Below are positions 1 through 7,642 of a DNA stretch of 64,000 nucleotides, piece by piece. The notes under the pieces were generated by a model. That model ran no database searches, had not been told where the DNA came from, and worked only from the letters and a program-made list of their open reading frames with translations. Location: the NCBI RefSeq assembly GCF_932526225.1, contig NC_064048.1:12967665-13031664 (forward strand). Reading direction: 5' to 3'. Source of the DNA: Nematostella vectensis. Taxonomy: Eukaryota; Cnidaria; Anthozoa; Actiniaria; Edwardsiidae. Both the position numbers and the translations under genes were made by a program. Position 1 is the first letter of the stretch; each line of letters starts with the position of its first letter.

Positions 1-561
1 GAAGGGAATTGTAATGAAAATTACTTTTAATACTATTGTTATCGTAAACTATCCCAAGCAAAGTCACCATCGGACAGGAGGTTACATTCGGGAAAAGCTT
101 CAGGGTTACATTCGGGAATTTGTTTTACGAGTGTAACCTCAAAAAGGTTACAATCGATAATTTGTTTTCCGAATGTAAATTCCAAAAAGTAACATTAGGA
201 AAAATAAAACAGTATACTCGGAAAAAAAAGGTATATCAATCTATCGAGCGCTATGCTCTATGTTAGAATCTAATTAATCAAGTTATCCAAGGAATCTAGT
301 TAGTTCTTGTGTGCATAAAATATGTACAGGATCCTGAACAAAGCATGAGCACATCAAAGATGCTGAGAGTACATAAAAATGTCCCTATACCTTCTTTTTA
401 TGTCATGACACACCAAGAACAGTATAATTAAGTATAGATATTTAAAAAAAAAAAAAATAAAGAAAATAAAATAGGCTATCAGCGGGAATCGAACCCGGGT
501 CGCTGCGTTAGTAGTCAAGTGCCTGCAACGAAAGACTAACGTGGCATTGCTGAAGGGAATT

Positions 562-575
562 GTAATGAAAATTAC
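562..575. repeat. short inverted repeat GTAAT-gaaa-ATTAC
   Basis: Perfect 5 bp arms separated by a GAAA tetraloop-like spacer, about 10 bp into each monomer. It is kept in most monomers; a subset reads GTTATG or GTAATAAAA, which breaks or alters one arm (for example near 9292, 13659, 29496 and 61712). No function is assigned. Confidence 0.6.
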
Positions 576-630
576 TTTTAATACTATTGGTATCGTAAAC
601 TATCCCAAGCAAAGTCACCATCGGACAGGA

Positions 631-748
631 GGTTACATTCGGGAAAAGCTTCAGGGTTACATTCGGGAATTTGTTTTACGAGTGTAACCTCAAAAAGGTT
701 ACAATCGATAATTTGTTTTCCGAATGTAAATTCCAAAAAGTAACATTA
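631..748. repeat. cluster of direct and inverted ~11 bp GGTTACATTCG motifs
   Basis: Within ~120 bp the motif GGTTACATTCG occurs as two direct copies 24 bp apart (631 and 655, each continuing as GGGAA), an inverted copy CGAGTGTAACC (679-689), a direct copy GGTTACAATCG (697-707), an inverted copy CGAATGTAA (721-729), and a weak last half (GTAACATTA, 740-748). The spacer between the two direct copies carries the HindIII site AAGCTT. The cluster is present in every monomer. This looks like an old internal subrepeat, or a multi-site protein-binding array; the sequence alone cannot separate the two. The 60-residue open frames that recur here are a by-product of this subrepeat. Confidence 0.85.
683..703. 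repeat. hairpin/cruciform dyad, 8 bp stem TGTAACCT / AGGTTACA
   Basis: Perfect 8 bp arms around a 5-base loop, CAAAA here and CCAAA in most other monomers. The single C/A difference falls in the loop, so the stem is kept in both subfamilies. A few copies have T at that loop position (near 2886 and 43282). The hairpin sits at the centre of the motif cluster, flanked by further inverted copies that could extend it imperfectly. Confidence 0.85.
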
Positions 749-796
749 GGAAAAATAAAACAGTATACTCGGAAAAAAAGGGTATACCAATCTATC

Positions 797-809
797 GAGC
801 GCTATGCTC
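797..809. repeat. small inverted repeat GAGC-gctat-GCTC
   Basis: Four-base perfect arms around GCTAT, overlapping the palindrome AGCGCT. It is nearly invariant; two copies near 57584 and 59217 read GAGCCCTATGCTC and one near 15533 reads GAGCTCTATGCTC, all of which keep the GAGC/GCTC arms. No function is known. Confidence 0.5.
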
Positions 810-860
810 TATGTTAGAATCTACTTAATCAAGTTATCCAAGGAATCTAGTTAGTTCTTG

Positions 861-925
861 TGTGCATAAAATATGTACAGGATCCTGAACAAAGCATGAG
901 CACATCAAAGATGCTGAGAGTACAT
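861..925. other. nearly invariant core of the monomer
   Basis: The stretch from TGTGCATAAAATATG through CAGGATCCTG to GAGAGTACAT barely changes in 117 monomers. I saw only scattered single changes, for example at about 3616 (CTTGAAC), 19432 (ATGAACAGG), 49468 (ACGGGATCC), 38009 and 44024 (CCTAAAC), 28207 and 33667 (GGGAG), and 22749 and 23839 (CTAAGAG). The A-rich tract and the region after the hairpin vary much more. The core holds a TATA-like ATAAAATATG and the 10-bp palindrome CAGGATCCTG (878-887). Constraint, recent homogenisation, or simply absence of slippage-prone sequence could each explain this. Confidence 0.6.
878..887. repeat. perfect 10 bp palindrome CAGGATCCTG (contains a BamHI site)
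   Basis: Present in almost every monomer at the same offset, so a BamHI digest of genomic DNA should yield a ~546 bp ladder. Exceptions seen: near 3616 and 6338 (GGATCTTG) and near 49470 (CGGGATCCTG, which keeps the BamHI site). Confidence 0.85.
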
Positions 926-951
926 AAAAATGTCCCTATACCTTCTTTTTA

Positions 952-961
952 TGTCATGACA
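952..961. repeat. perfect 10 bp palindrome TGTCATGACA
   Basis: Present in most monomers after the CTTCTTTTT run. Variants TGTCATGAGA (2052, 4774), TGTCATGACT (near 3141 and 4228) and AAGTCATGACA (near 45178 and 48995) mark related monomers. No function is assigned. Confidence 0.6.
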
Positions 962-983
962 CACCAAGAACAGTATAATTAAG

Positions 984-991
984 TATCGATA
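984..991. repeat. 8 bp palindrome TATCGATA beside the A-rich tract
   Basis: TATCGATA (ClaI core ATCGAT) immediately precedes the A-rich tract. In one subfamily it is replaced by AAAATCGAAATT (for example near 9168, 16810, 28830, 30460, 34282, 35920, 39199, 40840 and 61583), which breaks the palindrome and serves as a subfamily marker. Confidence 0.5.
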
Positions 992-1021
992 TTTAAAAAA
1001 AAAATAAAGAAAAAAAACAAT
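991..1021 (-). terminator. A-rich tract; on the minus strand T-runs placed as a Pol III terminator
   Basis: On the plus strand this reads ATTT then A(10) T AAAG A(8) C AA T. On the minus strand it gives runs of 8-10 T beginning a few bases after the tRNA-like element ends. Pol III terminates in runs of four or more T, so the placement is right for termination of a minus-strand transcript. The tract varies in length between nearly all monomers, as expected from replication slippage, and has two main forms: AAATAAAGAAAA and AAAATAATAATAAAA. It could instead be a fossil poly(A) tail of a plus-strand retrocopy. Confidence 0.5.
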
Positions 1022-1033
1022 AGGCTATCAGCG

Positions 1034-1044
1034 GGAATCGAACC
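1034..1044 (-). promoter_or_regulatory. B box (TFIIIC site) GGTTCGATTCC
   Basis: Exact match to the eukaryotic Pol III B-box consensus GGTTCGANNCC on the minus strand. The core AATCGAAC (plus strand) is intact in about 105 of 117 monomers by my reading. It is altered in the monomers starting at 2199, 2746, 3289, 4921, 5468, 6011, 7095, 12010, 29485, 34944, 39865 and 45869. Confidence 0.75.
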
Positions 1045-1075
1045 CGGGTCGCTGCGTTAGTAGTCAAGTGCCCGC

Positions 1076-1087
1076 AACGAAAGACTA
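1076..1087 (-). promoter_or_regulatory. degenerate A box candidate
   Basis: Minus strand TAGTCTTTCGTT compared with A-box consensus TRGYNNANNNG: TAGT matches, but the invariant A and final G positions do not. It lies about 31 bp upstream of the B box, the normal tRNA gene spacing. A degenerate A box with a good B box is typical of TFIIIC-binding sites that are weakly or not transcribed. Activity is unproven. Confidence 0.4.
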
Positions 1088-2198
1088 ACGTGACATTGCT
1101 GAAGGGAATTGTAATGAAAATTACTTTTAATACTATTGGTATCGTAAACTATCCCAAGCAAAGTCACCATCGGACTGGAGGTTACATTCGGGAAAAGCTT
1201 CAGGGTTACATTCGGCAGTTTGTTTTACGAGTGTAACCTCCAAAAGGTTACAATCGATAATTTTTTTTTTTCGAATATAAATTCCAAAAAGTAACATTAG
1301 GAAAAATAAAACAGTATACTCGGAAAAAAAGGTATATCAATCTATCGAGCGCTATGCTCTATTTTAGAATCTACTTAATCAAGTTATCCAAGGAATCTAG
1401 TTAGTTCTTGTGTGCATAAAATATGTACAGGATCCTGAACAAAGCATGAGCACATCAAAGATGCTGAGAGTACATAAAAATGTCACTATACCTTCTTTTT
1501 ATGTCATGACACACCAAGAACAGTATTATTAAGTATCGATATTTAAAAAAAAAAAAATAAAGAAAAAAAAATAGGCTATCAGCGGGAATCGAACCCGGGT
1601 CGCTGCGTTAGTAGTCAAGTGCCCGCAACGAAAGACTAACGTGGCATTGCTGAAGGGAATTGTAATGAAAATTACTTTTAATACTATTGGTATCGTAAAC
1701 TATCCCAAGCAAAGTCACCATCGGACTGTAGGTTACATTCGGGAAAAGGTTCAGGGTTACATTCGGGAATTTGTTTTACGAGTGTAACCTCCAAAAGGTT
1801 ACAATCGATACTTTTTTTTCCGAATGCAAATTCCAAAAAGTAACATTAGGAAAAATAAAACAGTATACTCGGAAAAAAAGGTATAACATTCTATCGAGCG
1901 CTATGCTCTAAGTTAGAATCTACTTAATCAAGTTATCCAAGGAATCTAGTTAGTTCTTGTGTGCATAAAATATGTACAGGATCCTGAACAAAGCATGAGC
2001 ACATCAAAGATGCTGAGAGTACATAAAAATGTCCCTATACCTTCTTTTTATGTCATGAGACACCAAGAACAGTATAATTAAGTATCGATATTTAAAAAAA
2101 AAATAAAGAAAAAAAAAATAGGCTGTCAGCGGGAATCGAACCCGGGTCGCTGCGTTAGTAGTCAAGTGCCCGCAACGAAAGACTAACGTGTCATTGCT

Positions 2199-4920
2199 GA
2201 AGGGAATTGTAATGAAAATTACTTTTAATACTATTGGTATCGTAAACTATCCCAAGCAAAGTCACCATCGGACTGTAGGTTACATTCGGGAAAAGCTTCA
2301 GGGTTACATTCGGGAATTTGTTTTACGAGTGTAACCTCAAAAAGGTTACAATCGATAATTTGTTTTCCGAATGTAAATTCCAAAATGTAACATTAGGAAA
2401 AATAAAACAGTATACTCGGAAAAAAAGGTATAACATTCTATCGAGCGCTATGCTCTAAGTTAGAATCTACTTAATCAAGTTATCCAAGGAATCTAGTTAG
2501 TTCTTGTGTGCATAAAATATGTACAGGATCCTGAACAAAGCATGAGCACATCAAAGATGCTGAGAGTACATAAAAATGTCCCTATACCTTCTTTTTATGT
2601 CATGACACACCAAAAACAGTATAATTAAGTATCGATATTTAAAAAAAAAAAATTAAGAAAAAAAATAGGCTATCAGCGGGAACCGAACCCGGGTAGCTGC
2701 GTTAGTAGTCAAGTGCCCGCAACGAAAGACTAACGTGGCATTGCTGAAGGGAGTTGTAATGAAAATTACTTTAAATACTATTGGTATCGTAAACTATCCC
2801 AAGCAAAGTCACCATCGGACTGGAGGTTACATTCGGGAAAAGCTTCAGGGTTACATTCGGGAATTTGTTTTACGAGTGTAACCTCTAAAAGGTTACAATC
2901 GATAATTTTTTTTTGTAAATTCCAAAAAGTAACATTAGGAAAAATAAAACAGTATACTCGGAAAAACAGGTATATCAATCTATCGAGCGCTATGCTCTAT
3001 GTTAGAATATACTTAATCAAGTTATCCAAGGAATCTAGTTAGTTCTTGTGTGCATAAAATATGTACAGGATCCTGAACAAAGCATGAGCACATCAAAGAT
3101 GCTGAGAGTACATAAAAATGTCCCTATACCTTCTTTTTATGTCATGACTCACCAAGAACAGTATAATTAAGTATCGATATTTAAAAAAAGAAAATTAAGG
3201 AAAAAAAATAGGCTATCAGCGGTAATCAAACCCGGGTCGCTGCGTTAGTAGTCAAGTGCCCGCAACGAAAGACTAACGTGGCATTGCTGAAGGGAGTTGT
3301 AATGAAAATTACTTTAAATACTATTGGTATCGTAAACTATCCCAAGCAAAGTCACCATCGGACTGGAGGTTACATTTGTGAAAAGCTTCAGGGTTACATT
3401 CGGGAATTTGTTTTACGAGTGTAACCTCCAAAAGGTTACAATCGATAATTTTTTTTTGTAAATTCCAAAAAGTAACATTTGGAAAAATAAAACAGTATAC
3501 TCGGAAAAACAGGTATATCAATCTATCGAGCGCTATGCTCTATGTTAGAATCTACTTAATCAAGTTATCCAAGGAATCTAGTTAGTTCTTGTGTGCATAA
3601 AATATGTACAGGATCTTGAACAAAGCATGAGCACATCAAAGATGCTGAGAGTACATAAAAATGTCCCTATACCTTCTTTTGATGTCATGACACACCAAGA
3701 ACAGTATAATTAAGTATCGATATTTAAAAAATAAAAATAAAGAAAAAAAATAGGCTATCAGCGGGAATAGAACCCGGGTCGATGCGTTAGTAGTCAAGTG
3801 CCCGCAACGAAAGACTAACGTGGCATTGCTGAAGGGAGTTGTAATGAATATTACTTTAAATACTATTGGTATCGTAAACTATCACAAGCAAAGTCACCAT
3901 CGGACTGGAGGTTACATTCGGGAAAAGCTTCACGGTTACATTCGGGAATTTGTTTTACGAGTGTAACCTCCAAAAGGTTACAATCGATATTTTTTTTTTG
4001 TAAATTCCAAAAAGTAACATTAGGAAAAATAAAACAGTATACTCGGAAAAACAGGTATATCAATCTATCGAGCGCTATGCTCTATGTTAGAATATACTTA
4101 ATCAAGTTATCCAAGGAATCTAGTTAGTTCTTGTGTGCATAAAATATGTACAGGATCCTGAACAAAGCATGAGCACATCAAAGATGCTGAGAGTACATAA
4201 AAATGTCCCTATACCTTCTTTTTATGTCATGACTCACCAAGAACAGTATAATTAAGTATCGATATTTAAAAAAAAAAATAAAGAAAAAAAAATAGGCTGT
4301 CAGCGGGAATCGAACAAGGGTCGCTGCGTTAGTAGTCAAGTGCCCGCAACAAAAGGCAAACGTGGCATTGCTGAAGGGAATTGTAATGAAAATTACTTTT
4401 AATACTATTGGTATCGTAAACTATCCCAAGCAAAGTCACCATCGGACAGGAGGTTACATTCGGGAAAAGCTTCAGGGTTACATTCGGGAATTTGTTTTAC
4501 GAGTGTAACCTCAAAAAGGTTACAATCGATAATTTGTTTTCCGAATGTAAATTCCAAAATGTAACATTAGGAAAAATAAAATAGTATACTCGGAACAAAA
4601 AGGTATATCAATCTATCGAGCGCTATGCTCTATGTTAGAATCTACTTAATCAAGTTATCCAAGGAATCTAGTTAGTTCTTGTGTGCATAAAATATGTACA
4701 GGATCCTGAACAAAGCATGAGCACATCAAAGATGCTGAGAGTACATAAAAATGTCCCTATACCTTCTTTTTATGTCATGAGACACCAAGAACAGTATAAT
4801 TAAGTATCGATATTTAAAAAAAAAATAAAGAAAAAAAAAATAGGCTGTCAGCGGGAATCGAACCCGGGTCGCTGCGTTAGTAGTCAAGTGCCCGCAACGA
4901 AAGACTAACGTGTCATTGCT
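2199..4920. repeat. five-monomer higher-order unit, copy 1 (2,722 bp)
   Basis: Monomer starts 2199, 2746, 3289, 3831 and 4373; lengths 547, 543, 542, 542 and 548. The short monomers lack CCGA after the T-run (TTTTTTTTGTAAATTCC). It matches the next unit at a constant offset of 2,722 bp, including rare changes such as GTTACATTTGTGAAAAG, CTTCACGG, AACAAAAGGCAAACG and several damaged B boxes. I noticed only two substitutions between copies, at about 2620 (CCAAAAACAG) and 2886 (CCTCTAAAAG). The true breakpoint lies between about 1913 and 2059, slightly left of the phase marker, because TGTCATGAGA at 2052-2061 is also shared with 4774-4783. Confidence 0.92.
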
Positions 4921-7642
4921 GAAGGGAATTGTAATGAAAATTACTTTTAATACTATTGGTATCGTAAACTATCCCAAGCAAAGTCACCATCGGACTGTAG
5001 GTTACATTCGGGAAAAGCTTCAGGGTTACATTCGGGAATTTGTTTTACGAGTGTAACCTCAAAAAGGTTACAATCGATAATTTGTTTTCCGAATGTAAAT
5101 TCCAAAATGTAACATTAGGAAAAATAAAACAGTATACTCGGAAAAAAAGGTATAACATTCTATCGAGCGCTATGCTCTAAGTTAGAATCTACTTAATCAA
5201 GTTATCCAAGGAATCTAGTTAGTTCTTGTGTGCATAAAATATGTACAGGATCCTGAACAAAGCATGAGCACATCAAAGATGCTGAGAGTACATAAAAATG
5301 TCCCTATACCTTCTTTTTATGTCATGACACACCAAGAACAGTATAATTAAGTATCGATATTTAAAAAAAAAAAATTAAGAAAAAAAATAGGCTATCAGCG
5401 GGAACCGAACCCGGGTAGCTGCGTTAGTAGTCAAGTGCCCGCAACGAAAGACTAACGTGGCATTGCTGAAGGGAGTTGTAATGAAAATTACTTTAAATAC
5501 TATTGGTATCGTAAACTATCCCAAGCAAAGTCACCATCGGACTGGAGGTTACATTCGGGAAAAGCTTCAGGGTTACATTCGGGAATTTGTTTTACGAGTG
5601 TAACCTCCAAAAGGTTACAATCGATAATTTTTTTTTGTAAATTCCAAAAAGTAACATTAGGAAAAATAAAACAGTATACTCGGAAAAACAGGTATATCAA
5701 TCTATCGAGCGCTATGCTCTATGTTAGAATATACTTAATCAAGTTATCCAAGGAATCTAGTTAGTTCTTGTGTGCATAAAATATGTACAGGATCCTGAAC
5801 AAAGCATGAGCACATCAAAGATGCTGAGAGTACATAAAAATGTCCCTATACCTTCTTTTTATGTCATGACTCACCAAGAACAGTATAATTAAGTATCGAT
5901 ATTTAAAAAAAGAAAATTAAGGAAAAAAAATAGGCTATCAGCGGTAATCAAACCCGGGTCGCTGCGTTAGTAGTCAAGTGCCCGCAACGAAAGACTAACG
6001 TGGCATTGCTGAAGGGAGTTGTAATGAAAATTACTTTAAATACTATTGGTATCGTAAACTATCCCAAGCAAAGTCACCATCGGACTGGAGGTTACATTTG
6101 TGAAAAGCTTCAGGGTTACATTCGGGAATTTGTTTTACGAGTGTAACCTCCAAAAGGTTACAATCGATAATTTTTTTTTGTAAATTCCAAAAAGTAACAT
6201 TTGGAAAAATAAAACAGTATACTCGGAAAAACAGGTATATCAATCTATCGAGCGCTATGCTCTATGTTAGAATCTACTTAATCAAGTTATCCAAGGAATC
6301 TAGTTAGTTCTTGTGTGCATAAAATATGTACAGGATCTTGAACAAAGCATGAGCACATCAAAGATGCTGAGAGTACATAAAAATGTCCCTATACCTTCTT
6401 TTGATGTCATGACACACCAAGAACAGTATAATTAAGTATCGATATTTAAAAAATAAAAATAAAGAAAAAAAATAGGCTATCAGCGGGAATAGAACCCGGG
6501 TCGATGCGTTAGTAGTCAAGTGCCCGCAACGAAAGACTAACGTGGCATTGCTGAAGGGAGTTGTAATGAATATTACTTTAAATACTATTGGTATCGTAAA
6601 CTATCACAAGCAAAGTCACCATCGGACTGGAGGTTACATTCGGGAAAAGCTTCACGGTTACATTCGGGAATTTGTTTTACGAGTGTAACCTCCAAAAGGT
6701 TACAATCGATATTTTTTTTTTGTAAATTCCAAAAAGTAACATTAGGAAAAATAAAACAGTATACTCGGAAAAACAGGTATATCAATCTATCGAGCGCTAT
6801 GCTCTATGTTAGAATATACTTAATCAAGTTATCCAAGGAATCTAGTTAGTTCTTGTGTGCATAAAATATGTACAGGATCCTGAACAAAGCATGAGCACAT
6901 CAAAGATGCTGAGAGTACATAAAAATGTCCCTATACCTTCTTTTTATGTCATGACTCACCAAGAACAGTATAATTAAGTATCGATATTTAAAAAAAAAAA
7001 TAAAGAAAAAAAAATAGGCTGTCAGCGGGAATCGAACAAGGGTCGCTGCGTTAGTAGTCAAGTGCCCGCAACAAAAGGCAAACGTGGCATTGCTGAAGGG
7101 AATTGTAATGAAAATTACTTTTAATACTATTGGTATCGTAAACTATCCCAAGCAAAGTCACCATCGGACAGGAGGTTACATTCGGGAAAAGCTTCAGGGT
7201 TACATTCGGGAATTTGTTTTACGAGTGTAACCTCAAAAAGGTTACAATCGATAATTTGTTTTCCGAATGTAAATTCCAAAATGTAACATTAGGAAAAATA
7301 AAATAGTATACTCGGAACAAAAAGGTATATCAATCTATCGAGCGCTATGCTCTATGTTAGAATCTACTTAATCAAGTTATCCAAGGAATCTAGTTAGTTC
7401 TTGTGTGCATAAAATATGTACAGGATCCTGAACAAAGCATGAGCACATCAAAGATGCTGAGAGTACATAAAAATGTCCCTATACCTTCTATTTATGTCAT
7501 GACACACCAAGAACAGTATAATTAAGTATCGATATTAAAAAAAAAAAATAAAGAAAAAAAAATAGGCTATCAGCGGGAATCTTACCCGGGTCGCTGCGTT
7601 AGTAGTCAAGTGCCTGCAACGAAAGACTAACGTGGCATTGCT
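4921..7642. repeat. five-monomer higher-order unit, copy 2 (2,722 bp)
   Basis: Monomer starts 4921, 5468, 6011, 6553 and 7095; lengths repeat copy 1 exactly (547, 543, 542, 542, 548). Homology stops by about 7490, where CTTCTATTTATG replaces CTTCTTTTTATG and the following TGTCATGACA differs from copy 1. The last monomer's B box is broken (GGAATCTTACCC near 7579). The near identity over 2.7 kb implies a recent tandem duplication. Confidence 0.92.

Larger units (their letters stand above)
1023..1094 (-). pseudogene. tRNA-derived (SINE-like) element, 72 nt, minus strand; one per monomer
   Basis: Read on the minus strand from 1094 to 1023, the sequence fits the tRNA frame: seven acceptor positions (1094-1088), T8 A9 G10 T11 (1087-1084), position 26 at 1069, anticodon stem CTTGA (1068-1064), seven-base loop CTACTAA (1063-1057), 3' stem CGCAG (1056-1052), four-base variable loop (1051-1048), T stem CCGGG/CCCGC with four of five pairs, T loop TTCGATT (1042-1036), acceptor 3' strand (1030-1024) and one trailing C. 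The T arm is nearly perfect. The anticodon stem keeps only two of five pairs and the acceptor about three of seven, so it is not a functional tRNA. The nominal anticodon ACT would mean serine, but there is no long variable arm; I assign no identity. Copies recur at the end of every monomer, with subfamily forms GCGTTAGTAGTCAAG, GCGGTAGTAGTTAAG and TAGCTGCGTTAGTAG. Confidence 0.8.
552..1100. repeat. reference monomer (549 bp), used to describe the internal layout
   Basis: Order of parts in this monomer: GTAAT/ATTAC dyad (562-575); cluster of GGTTACATTCG-like motifs (631-748) containing a hairpin (683-703); GAGC/GCTC dyad (797-809); invariant core with CAGGATCCTG (861-925); palindrome TGTCATGACA (952-961); palindrome TATCGATA (984-991); A-rich tract (991-1021); minus-strand tRNA-like element (1023-1094). 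Every other monomer has the same order. The phase is arbitrary: the true ancestral unit boundary could be elsewhere, for example at the A-rich tract or the tRNA-like element. Confidence 0.93.
1..2198. repeat. left block, monomers 1-4
   Basis: Monomer starts 1, 552, 1101 and 1652; lengths 551, 549, 551 and 547, the longest in the window because of long A-rich tracts. Monomers 1 and 2 carry GACAGGAGG and the hairpin loop CAAAA, markers that return in the 44.8-55 kb block. Monomer 4 has AAAAGGTTCAGG in place of the HindIII site and a TATAACATTC variant. All four B boxes are intact. Confidence 0.9.

Noticed and set aside
740-750. Insect-type telomere repeat TTAGG (GTAACATTAGG)
   Set aside because: It is a single occurrence per monomer and not a tandem run.
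1023-1050. LTR retroelement primer-binding site, since the plus strand is complementary to a tRNA 3' region
   Set aside because: The complementarity does not begin with the TGG that pairs with the CCA end, extends through the whole tRNA frame, and no LTR or polypurine tract flanks it.
1070-1084. CENP-B box: minus strand has TTTCGTTGCGGGC
   Set aside because: The consensus needs seven bases between TTCG and CGGG with an A at the fifth; here only three are present. The TTCGGGAAAAG stretch near 638 also lacks the CGGG half.
1023-1094. A functional tRNA gene (nominal anticodon ACT, serine)
   Set aside because: Acceptor stem about three of seven pairs, anticodon stem two of five, no long variable arm as serine tRNAs have, and degenerate A box.
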